From IMG/VR virus record IMGVR_UViG_3300042559_001852, positions 1 to 39,770 of that record: DNA of 39,770 nucleotides. One strand, written 5' to 3'. Each line of letters opens with the position of its first letter. Within the stretch, counting starts at the first letter, position 1. The position numbers were made by a program, and so were the translations under genes. Below, piece after piece: positions 1-8,470 of the stretch. The notes beneath the pieces were generated by a model. The model made no database searches. It was not told the DNA's origin and saw only the letters and a list, made by a program, of their open reading frames with translations. This DNA is from a virus.

Positions 1-1502
1 GGTTCCGGAACATAACCTTTAAAGAATTTCCAGCGGCCATCAGTTGCATCTCTAAATACACCGGTGTGAGCGTAAGTACCATCATTGTAGTTACCGACGA
101 TACCAATATCTGGGTTAGTAACAGTGCTGTTTGCGTTAAGATAGATAAGGTTATCTTCAATAGAAAGTTCAGTTGCACTAACAGTAGTCGTTGTACCATT
201 AATTACAAGGTTGCCTGAGAGAATTAGATTGCGGAATTCGACGTCTGATGTAGTTGAAACTGCTTGGCCGATAGCAACCGTTGGTGACCAACCTTCACCT
301 GCACTACCGGATATGGTGACACCTGTACCAGCAGTCAATCCTGCAACATAGTTTCCGGTTGTATCTGTACCAAGTTCAACCGAATTCGGCTGAACAGTTG
401 TTGTTATTGTTACGTCTGAACCACCATTAAATGATATAGAGCCAGCCACATCGCCGCTGAGTGTAATCGTTCTACCAGTAGTAAGAGTCGCAGCACTTCC
501 TGTAGTATTCTGGTTACCAGTAGCATTTACACCTGGCAAGTTAATGTTAGCCGAGCCATCAAATGAAACACCACCAATGGTTCTTGCTGTCTGTAGAGTC
601 GTTGCAGTTGTAGCATTACCAGAAAGAGCTGCTGTGATTGTTCCGGCTGTAAAGTTTCCAGATGCGTCGCGCGCTACGATAGCGCTTGCGGTATTTGCGC
701 TTGTAGCAGTCGTAGCAGAATTGAGAACCTTACCTGCAGTTGAGATAGTAGCAAGTTTTGTGTCAGCAATAGCGGCAACAGAGTTAATATCCGCGTTAAC
801 GATAGAGTCTGCAGTAATGGCAGATGATATAGTGATGTTTGAACTACCATTAAACGACGTTGCGGTGCCGGTTACATCGCCACTGATCGCAATTGTTCTT
901 GCAGTTTGCAAAGTCGTTGCAGTGGTCGCGTTTCCTGACAAAGCAGCAGTAATAGTATTCGCTGAAAAGTTTCCAGATGCATCGCGGGCTACAACTTTTG
1001 ATGCAGTAGCAGCAGTCGCAGCATCAACAGCAAGAGTGAGCGCAGCACCTTCAGAACCACCATTACCACCGGTAATATAAGATCCATTTGTAATCGAAGC
1101 AACATAGTTACCAGTCGTGTCCGTGCCAAGAGCAACAGAATCTGCTACGATAGTAGCAGTGAGAGTCCCAGACGTAAGATCAGTGAGAGTAACAGATCCA
1201 CTTAGATCGCCTGCAAGAGTAATTACGGGATCTGGCTTGTTTGTAGTGTTAGTCCAATCAAGATAGTACGAACCATGTTGACCGTCTAAAAGATCTGCGT
1301 CAAGTCCTGACGAAGCACCATCAACAGTTTTAATAGCAGTCAGAATTTCAGATGCGGTTTGATCTGCGGTAGCGCCGGATTCAATGCCGTCTAGCTTTGT
1401 TCCGTCTGCTGCTATATCTCGTCCGTCAACCGTACCCGATACAGCAATATTACCGTTCGCTACAACTAAGCCATTTTTGACTAGAAAATCTTTATCCGCC
1501 AC
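1..1502 (-). CDS. Repetitive tail-fibre-like protein, 5' part (runs off the window)
   Basis: The reading frame opens at a GTG (1502-1500) and stays open in every part I translated, through to base 1. The gene is therefore cut at its 3' end. The start is supported by a purine-rich ribosome site (GGGGAGAG) and an exact late promoter 30 bases upstream. The N-terminus reads MADKDFLVKNGLVV, followed by DGRDIAADGTKLDG, a pattern common at the start of T4-like marine phage fibres. The rest is built of Gly/Thr/Ser/Asn-rich units with LSGD and ALGTDTTGNY-type motifs, and near the window edge it contains VFRDATDGRWKFFKGYVPE. That segment matches GGFFRDASDGHFKVFEGYTP in the fibre at 5102-8224, so the two are paralogues. 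The role as a trimeric host-contact fibre is inferred from composition and context. Confidence 0.8.
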   Translation of the reverse strand, partial: MADKDFLVKNGLVVANGNIAVSGTVDGRDIAADGTKLDGIESGATADQTASEILTAIKTVDGASSGLDADLLDGQHGSYYLDWTNTTNKPDPVITLAGDLSGSVTLTDLTSGTLTATIVADSVALGTDTTGNYVASITNGSYITGGNGGSEGAALTLAVDAATAATASKVVARDASGNFSANTITAALSGNATTATTLQTARTIAISGDVTGTATSFNGSSNITISSAITADSIVNADINSVAAIADTKLATISTAGKVLNSATTATSANTASAIVARDASGNFTAGTITAALSGNATTATTLQTARTIGGVSFDGSANINLPGVNATGNQNTTGSAATLTTGRTITLSGDVAGSISFNGGSDVTITTTVQPNSVELGTDTTGNYVAGLTAGTGVTISGSAGEGWSPTVAIGQAVSTTSDVEFRNLILSGNLVINGTTTTVSATELSIEDNLIYLNANSTVTNPDIGIVGNYNDGTYAHTGVFRDATDGRWKFFKGYVPE

Positions 1503-1531
1503 GGATCACTCTCCCCTGTGGTGCTTCTTAA

Positions 1532-1539
1532 TATTTATA
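1532..1539 (-). promoter_or_regulatory. T4-type late promoter octamer
   Basis: The minus strand reads exactly TATAAATA, the T4 late promoter -10 consensus. It is 30 bases upstream of the GTG of the fibre at 1-1502 and downstream of all other genes. Spacing fits a leader with a GGGGAGAG ribosome site. Confidence 0.8.
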
Positions 1540-1552
1540 ACTACTTAATATT

Positions 1553-1717
1553 TTAGCTTTCGACGATTTGAACACCGTTTTCTGGCCTAATCACGTTAAA
1601 ATCAATCAATCCATCATATACAAATCCAAGAGTCATGGGGGCAAATCTGTCATATTCTATTAGATCTGCAAAAAAGTCTAATTCGGATTGTATAGGAGTT
1701 TCTGTTATCGCTGCCAT
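1553..1717 (-). CDS. Small hypothetical protein, 54 aa
   Basis: A short open frame runs from ATG at 1717 to TAA at 1553. It starts 4 bases after the stop of the 366-aa gene upstream, which suggests translational coupling. The product begins MAAITETPIQSELDFFADLI and ends in VQIVES. It is acidic, with no signal peptide and no membrane segment. The ribosome site is weak (AGGACAG). I do not recognise a family. Support comes from the tight packing, the otherwise unexplained gap of about 220 bases between genes, and the presence of similarly small, acidic, aromatic-containing proteins such as the 66-aa gene at 2824. It could be a small fibre accessory or chaperone, or simply an unused frame. Confidence 0.5.
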   Translation of the reverse strand: MAAITETPIQSELDFFADLIEYDRFAPMTLGFVYDGLIDFNVIRPENGVQIVES

Positions 1718-1721
1718 TTCG

Positions 1722-2822
1722 TTATGCCGTCTGTCCTGTATTCACTACAAACCCGGCAGTTTTATTTCCGGAAGCTTGTGCAGAAGAAATAGCGTTAAAA
1801 TATGTATAGGTATCACCATTAATAATCATAGTGTCTCCAGTTGTACCAGCACTGCCTCGAGTCATCCAAACGTCACTGATACCAGTGATCCAACAGGTTG
1901 GCAGTCCATAGCCAAATCCTTGAAATATCATTGGCTTAACAATATTCCTCGTAGCTCCAGTTGCTGACAACGTTGCAGACATTCTAGATGACCATATGAA
2001 TGGCTGCTGTGCTAATGAAGCAGCCGCGGCAATACCACCCTCGCTCGGACCGCCAAAACTTAGAACACCATAGTTTATATTGGTGTTAGGGTCTGTAAAA
2101 TTGAATGTTTCAAAAGTATGAGTATTTCCAGCTGCAGCCTGCGAAAGTGTACCATTTACTTGAACTCCTCCAAGTGTACCTGGACCAGAAGATCCAGGCC
2201 CGTAGGTATTTGATCCGATATTAAGTTGACAAAATGGTGCTGTACTATAAAATTCGTGTAATTCTGATGCACTATGTTCAAATACGCCATGATACTTTAT
2301 ACCTTCTCTTATTATCAATACAAATCTTGGAGTTGCAATAAGGTGAAAGGTTTGGTTTGCAACAGTGCTAAATGCATTCTGACCATCGCCTATTAATGCT
2401 GTTGCAAACGCATCAGTAGTTGCATACCCATGTGAACCTCTATTTGTAATTGTAGTGGTTACTACGTTTGAAGCACCAGCTAACCAAAATCCTCCGTATG
2501 TAGTAGTATCACTGTAAGTCATGTTTATAATAGCAAACTTTTCTTTTCCAGCTGGAGCAAGACATGGAGACTTCATAGCCCACCACTGGTATGAAGTTGA
2601 CGCTGGGACTGAGCCACTTCCTAAAGTGCTTCCATCTAAACTACTATGGACATATGTCCATCCTGCTGGAGTATTATCTACAACAACACTTGACGTTGTG
2701 CTGAATCCGCTACCACTCAAATTGCTTATTGACGGAGTTGCAGATGTACATAGAGATATAATGTCTCTGATTAACCGTGATGGTATAACTGCTGATCCAC
2801 CTGTTACTAACTTTGCGTACAT
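1722..2822 (-). CDS. Putative virion or adhesin protein, 366 aa
   Basis: The ATG at 2822 (MYAKLVTGGS) is chosen because it follows the upstream stop by one base and has a GGAG ribosome site. A start 81 bases further upstream would run through the previous gene. The protein is Ser/Gly/Thr-rich. A central part has many aromatic residues (SYQWWAMKSPCLAPAGKEKF, and FHLIATPRFVLI with EGIKYHGVFEHS). A glycine-rich stretch follows (YGPGSSGPGTLGG), and the C-terminus is DTMIINGDTYTYFNA. The composition and the position among fibre genes suggest an externally exposed structural protein, perhaps a receptor-binding tip. I do not recognise a named family, and no catalytic motif is visible. Confidence 0.7.
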   Translation of the reverse strand: MYAKLVTGGSAVIPSRLIRDIISLCTSATPSISNLSGSGFSTTSSVVVDNTPAGWTYVHSSLDGSTLGSGSVPASTSYQWWAMKSPCLAPAGKEKFAIINMTYSDTTTYGGFWLAGASNVVTTTITNRGSHGYATTDAFATALIGDGQNAFSTVANQTFHLIATPRFVLIIREGIKYHGVFEHSASELHEFYSTAPFCQLNIGSNTYGPGSSGPGTLGGVQVNGTLSQAAAGNTHTFETFNFTDPNTNINYGVLSFGGPSEGGIAAAASLAQQPFIWSSRMSATLSATGATRNIVKPMIFQGFGYGLPTCWITGISDVWMTRGSAGTTGDTMIINGDTYTYFNAISSAQASGNKTAGFVVNTGQTA

Positions 2823-2823
2823 A

Positions 2824-3024
2824 TTACAAAATCTCCATTCTTGAATCTGTCGGAACGTATTCGGGATCGAACGGCATAAAGTACAAAGTATCTTGTACAC
2901 CAAATGTTTTAATACTTGTTGCAGCCACTTGTTCTAGATCACTTAAGTTTCCATTAAAAACATACACAGTTGGTGTTACCTCATTGTTTCCTTGAAACTG
3001 GGCTATTATTTCTTCTCTTGTCAT
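2824..3024 (-). CDS. Small hypothetical protein, 66 aa
   Basis: ATG at 3024, TAA at 2824. It begins 5 bases after the 160-aa gene and ends 1 base before the 366-aa gene, so it sits inside an operon of fibre-associated genes. It opens MTREEIIAQFQGNNEVTPTV, and the C-terminal half reads TLYFMPFDPEYVPTDSR. It is acidic, soluble and lacks cysteine. The ribosome site is weak (GGATAAAG). The function is unknown. Co-location suggests an accessory to the neighbouring adhesin, for example assembly help, but nothing in the sequence proves it. Confidence 0.6.
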   Translation of the reverse strand: MTREEIIAQFQGNNEVTPTVYVFNGNLSDLEQVAATSIKTFGVQDTLYFMPFDPEYVPTDSRMEIL

Positions 3025-3029
3025 TTTCT

Positions 3030-3512
3030 TTATCCGTAAAAGGTTATTACAACGTTTAGTCCTGTGCCAGGACGTATAGTTCCTACGTTAGTCACATCAA
3101 TAAAGACCACGTCAGTATTTAATATGTTGAGCGAGGTAGCATAAGTATTGAAAGCACTTCCACTAGTAATTGAGTATGTACCTAAAAAAGATGAAACGTT
3201 TTGTGAATCTATTTTTCTTAACTTAATATCAATTTGACCACCAACTGGCGCTGCGACCGTAGATCTTACTCCTTTTGCGTCAGTAACTTCTAAGTATACT
3301 GACGATATCAGTATTGGTAACCGAGTGAATACCGCTTTATTTCCTGTAAGTTTTACAACTGGTCTTCCAGCACCAGATAGAGCAACTCTAGACGTTTTAG
3401 GTTTAAGTCCAGCAGCAATATTCGCGGCTGTAGCACCTGTAACGTTATTAACGTTTGTGTAAGCTGTCCCTGTAGTATTATCTATGATAAATTTTCGGGT
3501 TCTTCTTGTCAT
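3030..3512 (-). CDS. Putative virion structural protein, 160 aa
   Basis: The start is set at ATG 3512 (MTRRTRKFIIDNTTGTAY). It lies directly after the stop of the 512-aa gene and has an AGAGG ribosome site 7 bases upstream. A longer in-frame version from 3548 would overlap that gene and has no such support. The N-terminus is basic. The rest alternates beta-strand-like segments (RVALSGAGRPVVKLTG, VVFIDVTNVG, LNVVITFYG), consistent with a compact beta-sandwich. An exact late promoter octamer lies 71 bases upstream, inside the end of the preceding gene, so this gene may begin its own transcript. I know no specific family; a fibre-associated structural role is inferred. Confidence 0.68.
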   Translation of the reverse strand: MTRRTRKFIIDNTTGTAYTNVNNVTGATAANIAAGLKPKTSRVALSGAGRPVVKLTGNKAVFTRLPILISSVYLEVTDAKGVRSTVAAPVGGQIDIKLRKIDSQNVSSFLGTYSITSGSAFNTYATSLNILNTDVVFIDVTNVGTIRPGTGLNVVITFYG

Positions 3513-3514
3513 TA

Positions 3515-5053
3515 TTAAACCTCTATGGTATGCACAGAAGCTTTCCAATCAATAGTATGACCGGTGACACCTGTTACGTAAATATTTATAGAATTGTTTG
3601 TATCGTCTGCACGAGCATCCACTAGATATGATGGATTTGTCCGCACTACAATTATTTCATAAACCGAACCAATATCCGTCACTGTCCCGCCGTTGTTTGC
3701 TGCTACACCCTTCAATTCAAACATAGCGTAGTCACCAACGGTATCTGTTCGCCTTGCAGCTATTTGTATAATGTAATTTACTGACTTATCTGTAGCTACT
3801 GGGATTCGTGTTGAACCACCAACAAGTATCTCAGTTTCGGTTGAGTTTGTGGTAGTGCCGGTTAAGGAATACTCATTCGAAAAGACACTAGATCCACTGC
3901 TAAGAAGATTACTGGTGTCAGTTAAATCACTTACATCACTAGGTATTGTTGGTGTATTAGTTAAGTCGTTATAATCGCCACTAAATGATGATCCCGACGC
4001 TGATCCATATGCATACAACGCTGCAGTAAAATACGTTCCATTTCCAGAACTGTTGATGTCTTGGGAAGTAGGGTTTCCTGTGTATGCAGTAACCTCGACG
4101 TAATCAGTCGATCCGTTAAAATATGCAATGGTAGATAATACCTGTGTGTACCCCGAACCAGTTACAATCTGATCTTGTGCAATTGCTAACTGTGTATTTC
4201 CATTTTTTCTAAACTGTATGTTACTTTGATTGTTGGTTACCGACCCTGCAACCCACCAAACATGGGTAGTGATACTATAATATCCAGCGATAGTTGGTTG
4301 AAATTTATTAGATGCGAACCAATTTTGCGGGTCAAACTCATCGACAAACGTAACGACGACGTCGGTCCCACCTGTGATAGTTTGTGAGGTACCATTTTTA
4401 ACAGCTCTAACGACATAGTCACCAGCCTCTATACCACCACCGCCAGCAGAACTAATGACACCATTAGCTATAGTAATGGTAGTTCCATCTACTTTAACAC
4501 CACCAAGAACAGTTGTATTTGCAGTCGGAAGAGTGTAACTACCTCCTCCACCACCTACTGCTCCGCCTTCGAGCACGTCAATTCTTGCAAAAGTTACAGC
4601 AGTATTTGCATTTACCGGTGTTGCTAGCAGCCTAACGCTTCCTCCGCTAATATTAGCGTTAAACGATATGAGGCTTGATCCTGAGTAAATAGTCGCGTAC
4701 TCTGTTACATAGCAGTCAGTGCCATCATGCGTTAACAGAATTTCTGTAGCATGGTATGAGCTCGATGTTGCTGCTTCTACATAATATTTAACGGTTCGCA
4801 CTGATGTAGGTATGAAGTTATCTACGATTTGATCGGCAGTTGTTGTCGACAGTGTAACCTTACCGGTTACGTATGAAGCACTACCGCCAGCACCGCCGGT
4901 AACATCTACTATACTTTCAGCACCGTTTTCATTTTTCTTAATATAGAGTTTGCCGTCGAATGTGTTGATAGCAAATTCGCCGAGTTCCAAGTCTGCTACA
5001 AGAGGAACCTTGCCCTGTACAGAACTTCTTTTTGCTTTAATAATTGTTGACAT
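3515..5053 (-). CDS. Tail-fibre protein with C1q-like domain, 512 aa
   Basis: ATG at 5053 with GAGGAC upstream. The N-terminus (KRSSVQGKVPLVADLELGEF then DGKLYIKKNENG) is the short virion-anchoring type found on many phage fibre proteins. Residues about 62-165 form one beta-rich domain (EILLTHDGTDCYVTEYA). Residues about 210-350 look like a C1q/TNF-like jelly roll: FQPTIAGYYSITTHVWW, IQFRKNGNTQLAIAQ, VLSTIAYFNGSTDYVEVTAY and a closing TYFTAALYAYG. A linker (SGDYNDLTNTPTIPSDVSDL) leads to a C-terminal beta domain ending TIDWKASVHTIEV. C1q-like folds are trimeric ligand-binding heads, so this protein may contact the host surface. The domain calls are from pattern recognition only. Confidence 0.8.
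   Translation of the reverse strand: MSTIIKAKRSSVQGKVPLVADLELGEFAINTFDGKLYIKKNENGAESIVDVTGGAGGSASYVTGKVTLSTTTADQIVDNFIPTSVRTVKYYVEAATSSSYHATEILLTHDGTDCYVTEYATIYSGSSLISFNANISGGSVRLLATPVNANTAVTFARIDVLEGGAVGGGGGSYTLPTANTTVLGGVKVDGTTITIANGVISSAGGGGIEAGDYVVRAVKNGTSQTITGGTDVVVTFVDEFDPQNWFASNKFQPTIAGYYSITTHVWWVAGSVTNNQSNIQFRKNGNTQLAIAQDQIVTGSGYTQVLSTIAYFNGSTDYVEVTAYTGNPTSQDINSSGNGTYFTAALYAYGSASGSSFSGDYNDLTNTPTIPSDVSDLTDTSNLLSSGSSVFSNEYSLTGTTTNSTETEILVGGSTRIPVATDKSVNYIIQIAARRTDTVGDYAMFELKGVAANNGGTVTDIGSVYEIIVVRTNPSYLVDARADDTNNSINIYVTGVTGHTIDWKASVHTIEV
3583..3590 (-). promoter_or_regulatory. T4-type late promoter octamer inside the end of the C1q-like gene
   Basis: Exact TATAAATA on the minus strand, 71 bases upstream of the 160-aa gene (start 3512). 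It may start a transcript for the 160-66-366-54-aa genes. It lies in coding sequence, so chance cannot be excluded. Confidence 0.6.
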
Positions 5054-5074
5054 ATGTCCTCATGTATGTATAAT

Positions 5075-5086
5075 GGCTATATAGCC
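5075..5086. repeat. Perfect 12-base palindrome between two fibre genes
   Basis: GGCTATATAGCC lies in the 48-base gap between the 1040-aa and 512-aa genes. It has no spacer loop and no T run, so it does not look like a standard terminator. A protein-binding site or an RNA processing site is possible, and chance cannot be ruled out. Confidence 0.35.
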
Positions 5087-5101
5087 TATGAGATTATATT
5101 A

Positions 5102-8100
5102 TTAGTAAGTTCCACCATCTATAATAGCAATCGATACTGCACCAGAAGTTACTGTAAAGTTGTTAGCACTAAAGCTAGCTACACCTTTAACTGATGTATT
5201 TGCATCAATACCTGCAAGTGTTACTGCAGCAGTTTCAGACCCAGATCCGGTAACACTTAATCCAGTACCTCCGGTAACAGCAATTGTTGCAACATAGTTA
5301 CCAGTAGTATCAGTTCCGAGAGCAATAGAATCTGGTTGTATTGTAGTACTTATAGTAACATCAGAACTACCATTAAACGATACCGAACCTGTTACATCGC
5401 CGGAAAGTGTAATGGTTCGACCGGTTTGAAGTGTAGTAGCAGTTGAAGCGTTACCGACAAGTGCAGCAGTAATCGTGTTTGCACCAAAATTGCCAGATGA
5501 GTCACGAGCCACGACCTTATTCGGAGTGGGCGTAGTGGTAGCATCAACAGTTATCGTAAGTGTAGAGGCTTCGGATCCGCCGTCAGCACCTGTGATGTAA
5601 GATCCATTTGTAATAGCCGCTACATAGTTACCTGTGGTATCAGTACCAAGTGCAACTGAATTTGGCTGGACTGTTGTGCTGATGTCAACGTTACCGCTGC
5701 CATCAAATGATACAGAACCTGCTACATCTCCTGACAGGGATATCGTTCTCGCTGTTTGAAGTGTAGTAGCAGTTGAAGCGTTACCGACAAGGTTTGCAGT
5801 AATAGTATTTGCTGCAAAGTTTTTCGAAGAATCGCGGAATACGATAGTTGACGCAGTGTTCAGCGATGTAGCGTTTGATTCAATCGTATAATCTGTGCCT
5901 TCACCAGCCGTTCCGGTGATGGTGAGACCATTTCCAGAAACCGCCACAGATCCTGCATAGTTACCAGTTGTATCAGTTCCAAGAGCAACAGAATTTGGCT
6001 CTATTGTAGTGCTGATTGTAACGTTAGCCGTACCATCAATTGAAACAGAGCCAGTTACATCTCCTGATAGCGTAATAGTTCTTGCAGTGAGCCACTTTGA
6101 GGCTGTATCAGCATTGCCAATTAACGCACCTCTGAAATTAGCAGCTTCAATATCTGCAAGAGCAAAAGAGACATGACCAGTATCAATGAACGGGCTTGTA
6201 TCAGGTTCTGGTGTATATCCTTCAAATACTTTAAAATGCCCGTCTGATGCATCTCGGAAGAAACCGCCATGTTGATAGGTAGTATCATAATAGCCAAAAG
6301 CAAAGCCTAAGTCAGGGTTAGCATTTGATCTACCGCGAGCAGTACCACCAGATACATAAGTATCAGTTACTGAACTCGAGATAGTGAAAGTGTTTGCGGT
6401 AACACCTGTGATAGTTTTGTTCGATAAGTTAAATGAGCTTGGAGTAACTCCACTTATCGATACGCTGTATCCAACAAGATAGTTATGATTTTGTGTTGTA
6501 GAATAAACTACGTTCGCACCATCACCAACTATGTTAGAAATAGTAGTAGCAATTGCCTGGTTCATATATATCATATTATCTGAAACAGATAAGTTTGTCG
6601 CGCTCACAGTAGTAGTTGTACCGCCAACCACAAGGTTACCAGAGATTGTAACACCACCACCAAATGTACCATTATTGAATGTAACGTTTGCTGACGTCGA
6701 AACATCTTGCCCAATCGCGATCGTAGGTGTTGCGGTTTCACCTGAATTATTCGTGAGTGTAACACCAGTTCCTGCAACAAGACTTGCAACATAATCGCCA
6801 GTTGTATCTGTACCGAGAGCAACTGAATTTGGCTGAATAGTTGCGGTAATGGTAACGTTACCGAGATCTGTCATTGTAGCAGAGCCAGCGACATCACCAG
6901 AAAGAGTGATCACCGGGTCGTTAACATCAAAGTTTAAATAACCGCCGCCAACTCCGTTATCAGTATACGTTACACTGATACCGTTCTGCGTTCCGGTAAG
7001 CATTCCACCAACAGTGTCTTGAACTGCTTCGTCCCAGTTGTTTACCTGAGTGTTTGGAATAGAAATTGTGTTTGCAACAGCAGAAGTAATACGACCTTGC
7101 TGATCTACAACAAACGTCGTAGTCGCGGTTGCTGATCCGTACGTACCAGGTGTTACAGCAGTATCATCGAGGTCTACAGTTACGGTGTTGTTTGTAACTG
7201 TTGCGGTAATACCAGTGTCGCCAGTAATTGTGAGAGTATCTGAAATGAGCGATACACCATCAGTTCCAGAATTTCCAGCGATATTAAGAATAGTAGCAAT
7301 TGCAGCTGTGCTGGCCGCTGTTAGACGACCTTGTTGATCAACCGTAAATGTTGCAATCGAAGTAGTGTTACCATAAGATCCAGGTGCAACAGCAGTATCA
7401 TCAAGGTCAATGTCGACTCTGTTTTCCGTAACAGCAACGGTGATACCAGTGTTACCACTAAAATTGAGAGTATCACTGAGTAATGAAACTGAATCAGATC
7501 CAGAATCACCGGCAATTGCTAGATTTGTAGCGATAGAAACGGTGCTAGCAGCAGTCAGTCGACCTTGTTGATCAACAGTAAATGTTGCAATCGAAGTAGT
7601 GTTACCGTAAGATCCAGGTGATACTGCAGTATCATCGAGGTCAATCGTAATCGAATTATTCGATACTGTTGTAGTAATTCCAGTATCACCTGTGAATGTG
7701 ATAACTTCATTAGTAAGGATAGAATCTGTTGTGCCAACATCTGCAGCGATCTGAATAGCGACAGATCCGCCGGCAAATCTATCATCGACATACTTTTTAG
7801 TAGCTGCATCAGTATTTGCAGTCGGTGTGCCAAGATTAATGATTTTTGCTGAGCTTACATCAACATTTCCAGTACCATTTGGATCAAGCGTAATGTTTCC
7901 ATTTGTGTCTGTCGATGTGATAGCATTACCATTAATCGTAATATTATCAACGTTGAGTATATCGATTTTACTATTGGAATCGACAATGAGAGCAGAAGTA
8001 GCAGTTAAAGTACCAGGTACATGATCAAGCATGGCAGTAAAGTACTTACCGCCAATCACTTCAATGTTCGCTGCAACCCCGCCAGTCTCAGTGCCTGTAC

Positions 8101-8224
8101 CAATATAGAGACGTTCGCCACCATTTGATTGAGTTCCGCCGAGGAACGAATACGCCATTTCACCTTGCGCAAGAGCACCAGGTGATCCGGAAGAACCTGA
8201 TCGTTTGATTCTGATGAGTGACAT
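5102..8224 (-). CDS. Large repetitive tail-fibre protein, 1040 aa
   Basis: The ATG at 8224 overlaps the stop of the 81-aa gene (TAATG). The N-terminus MSLIRIKRSGSSGSPGALAQ continuing to LAQGEMAYSF is a typical fibre anchoring segment. Residues about 155-390 hold three tandem units with DLDDTAV.PGSYG and TFTVDQQGRLTAAST, spaced exactly 78 residues. From about residue 440 there are dispersed units of LSGDV.GSVS plus P.S.ALGTDTTGNY. A non-repeat segment around residues 560-680 includes GGFFRDASDGHFKVFEGYTP. The protein is nearly free of cysteine and ends VSIAIIDGGTY. It has no obvious C-terminal chaperone domain. The repetitive shaft-like architecture points to an elongated trimeric fibre. It is a paralogue of the fibre at 1-1502 and shares modules with the one at 18929-22219. 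Confidence 0.85.
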   Translation of the reverse strand: MSLIRIKRSGSSGSPGALAQGEMAYSFLGGTQSNGGERLYIGTGTETGGVAANIEVIGGKYFTAMLDHVPGTLTATSALIVDSNSKIDILNVDNITINGNAITSTDTNGNITLDPNGTGNVDVSSAKIINLGTPTANTDAATKKYVDDRFAGGSVAIQIAADVGTTDSILTNEVITFTGDTGITTTVSNNSITIDLDDTAVSPGSYGNTTSIATFTVDQQGRLTAASTVSIATNLAIAGDSGSDSVSLLSDTLNFSGNTGITVAVTENRVDIDLDDTAVAPGSYGNTTSIATFTVDQQGRLTAASTAAIATILNIAGNSGTDGVSLISDTLTITGDTGITATVTNNTVTVDLDDTAVTPGTYGSATATTTFVVDQQGRITSAVANTISIPNTQVNNWDEAVQDTVGGMLTGTQNGISVTYTDNGVGGGYLNFDVNDPVITLSGDVAGSATMTDLGNVTITATIQPNSVALGTDTTGDYVASLVAGTGVTLTNNSGETATPTIAIGQDVSTSANVTFNNGTFGGGVTISGNLVVGGTTTTVSATNLSVSDNMIYMNQAIATTISNIVGDGANVVYSTTQNHNYLVGYSVSISGVTPSSFNLSNKTITGVTANTFTISSSVTDTYVSGGTARGRSNANPDLGFAFGYYDTTYQHGGFFRDASDGHFKVFEGYTPEPDTSPFIDTGHVSFALADIEAANFRGALIGNADTASKWLTARTITLSGDVTGSVSIDGTANVTISTTIEPNSVALGTDTTGNYAGSVAVSGNGLTITGTAGEGTDYTIESNATSLNTASTIVFRDSSKNFAANTITANLVGNASTATTLQTARTISLSGDVAGSVSFDGSGNVDISTTVQPNSVALGTDTTGNYVAAITNGSYITGADGGSEASTLTITVDATTTPTPNKVVARDSSGNFGANTITAALVGNASTATTLQTGRTITLSGDVTGSVSFNGSSDVTISTTIQPDSIALGTDTTGNYVATIAVTGGTGLSVTGSGSETAAVTLAGIDANTSVKGVASFSANNFTVTSGAVSIAIIDGGTY
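5290..6920 (-). repeat. Dispersed ALGTDTTGNY/LSGDV units of the 1040-aa fibre
   Basis: Four units combining LSGDV.GS and P.S.ALGTDTTG.Y lie near 5300-5420, 5638-5740, 5965-6075 and 6798-6912, at uneven spacing. The same unit occurs in the paralogous fibre at about 360-460 and 1115-1215. Confidence 0.8.
7060..7760 (-). repeat. Three tandem 234-base repeats in the 1040-aa fibre
   Basis: The unit contains the 'VDQQGR(L/I)T' coding segment. On the plus strand its landmark (cgaccttg) begins at 7092, 7326 and 7560, exactly 234 bases (78 residues) apart. The two units nearest the gene start are the most alike, for example identical over TFTVDQQGRLTAAST. The third (7092) has diverged. They are coding repeats that likely form equal shaft segments. 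Confidence 0.9.
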
Positions 8225-8469
8225 TAGAAGAATCCTCCGTTAATTTCTGTGTTTGGATTCTCGATCACGGTCTGAGCTCTCCAAGTTTGTGTCGATTCGT
8301 CGTAAGTGATAAGCGCGCCATCTTGCAAGTTGCCGACGACGACATCAGAAAGATCATCAAGTGTAATATTGCTTGTACTTACTTGGTAATTAGTAACTAG
8401 AATATTCTGCTGAGGAGTTACCTTAGCGGTAGTTGTAGTTCCTTGTCTAACAACGGCTTTAATACTCAT
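8224..8469 (-). CDS. Small fibre-associated protein, 81 aa
   Basis: ATG at 8469, 1 base after the stop of the 110-aa gene. Its stop overlaps the next ATG (TAATG), so it is translationally linked to the 1040-aa fibre. The C-terminal half carries ITLDDLSDVVVGNLQDGALI and then YDESTQTWRAQTV. This short 'DDLSDV...DG.L..YD..T..W' segment recurs at the start of many phage fibres. It may be a free-standing version of an N-terminal fibre domain and could form the collar between baseplate and shaft. No enzyme motif is present. Confidence 0.72.
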   Translation of the reverse strand: MSIKAVVRQGTTTTAKVTPQQNILVTNYQVSTSNITLDDLSDVVVGNLQDGALITYDESTQTWRAQTVIENPNTEINGGFF

Positions 8470-8470
8470 A

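Noticed and set aside
2822-2903. Longer start (2903) for the 366-aa gene
   Set aside because: The extra 27 residues are a Cys/Arg-rich reading of the 66-aa gene in another frame. ATG 2822 has GGAG and follows the stop by one base.
3512-3548. Longer start (3548) for the 160-aa gene
   Set aside because: It reads back through the end of the C1q-like gene. ATG 3512 has a strong ribosome site right after that stop.
7060-7760. CRISPR array or regulatory direct repeats
   Set aside because: The units are 234 bases, in frame, diverging and coding, with no short repeat plus spacer arrangement.
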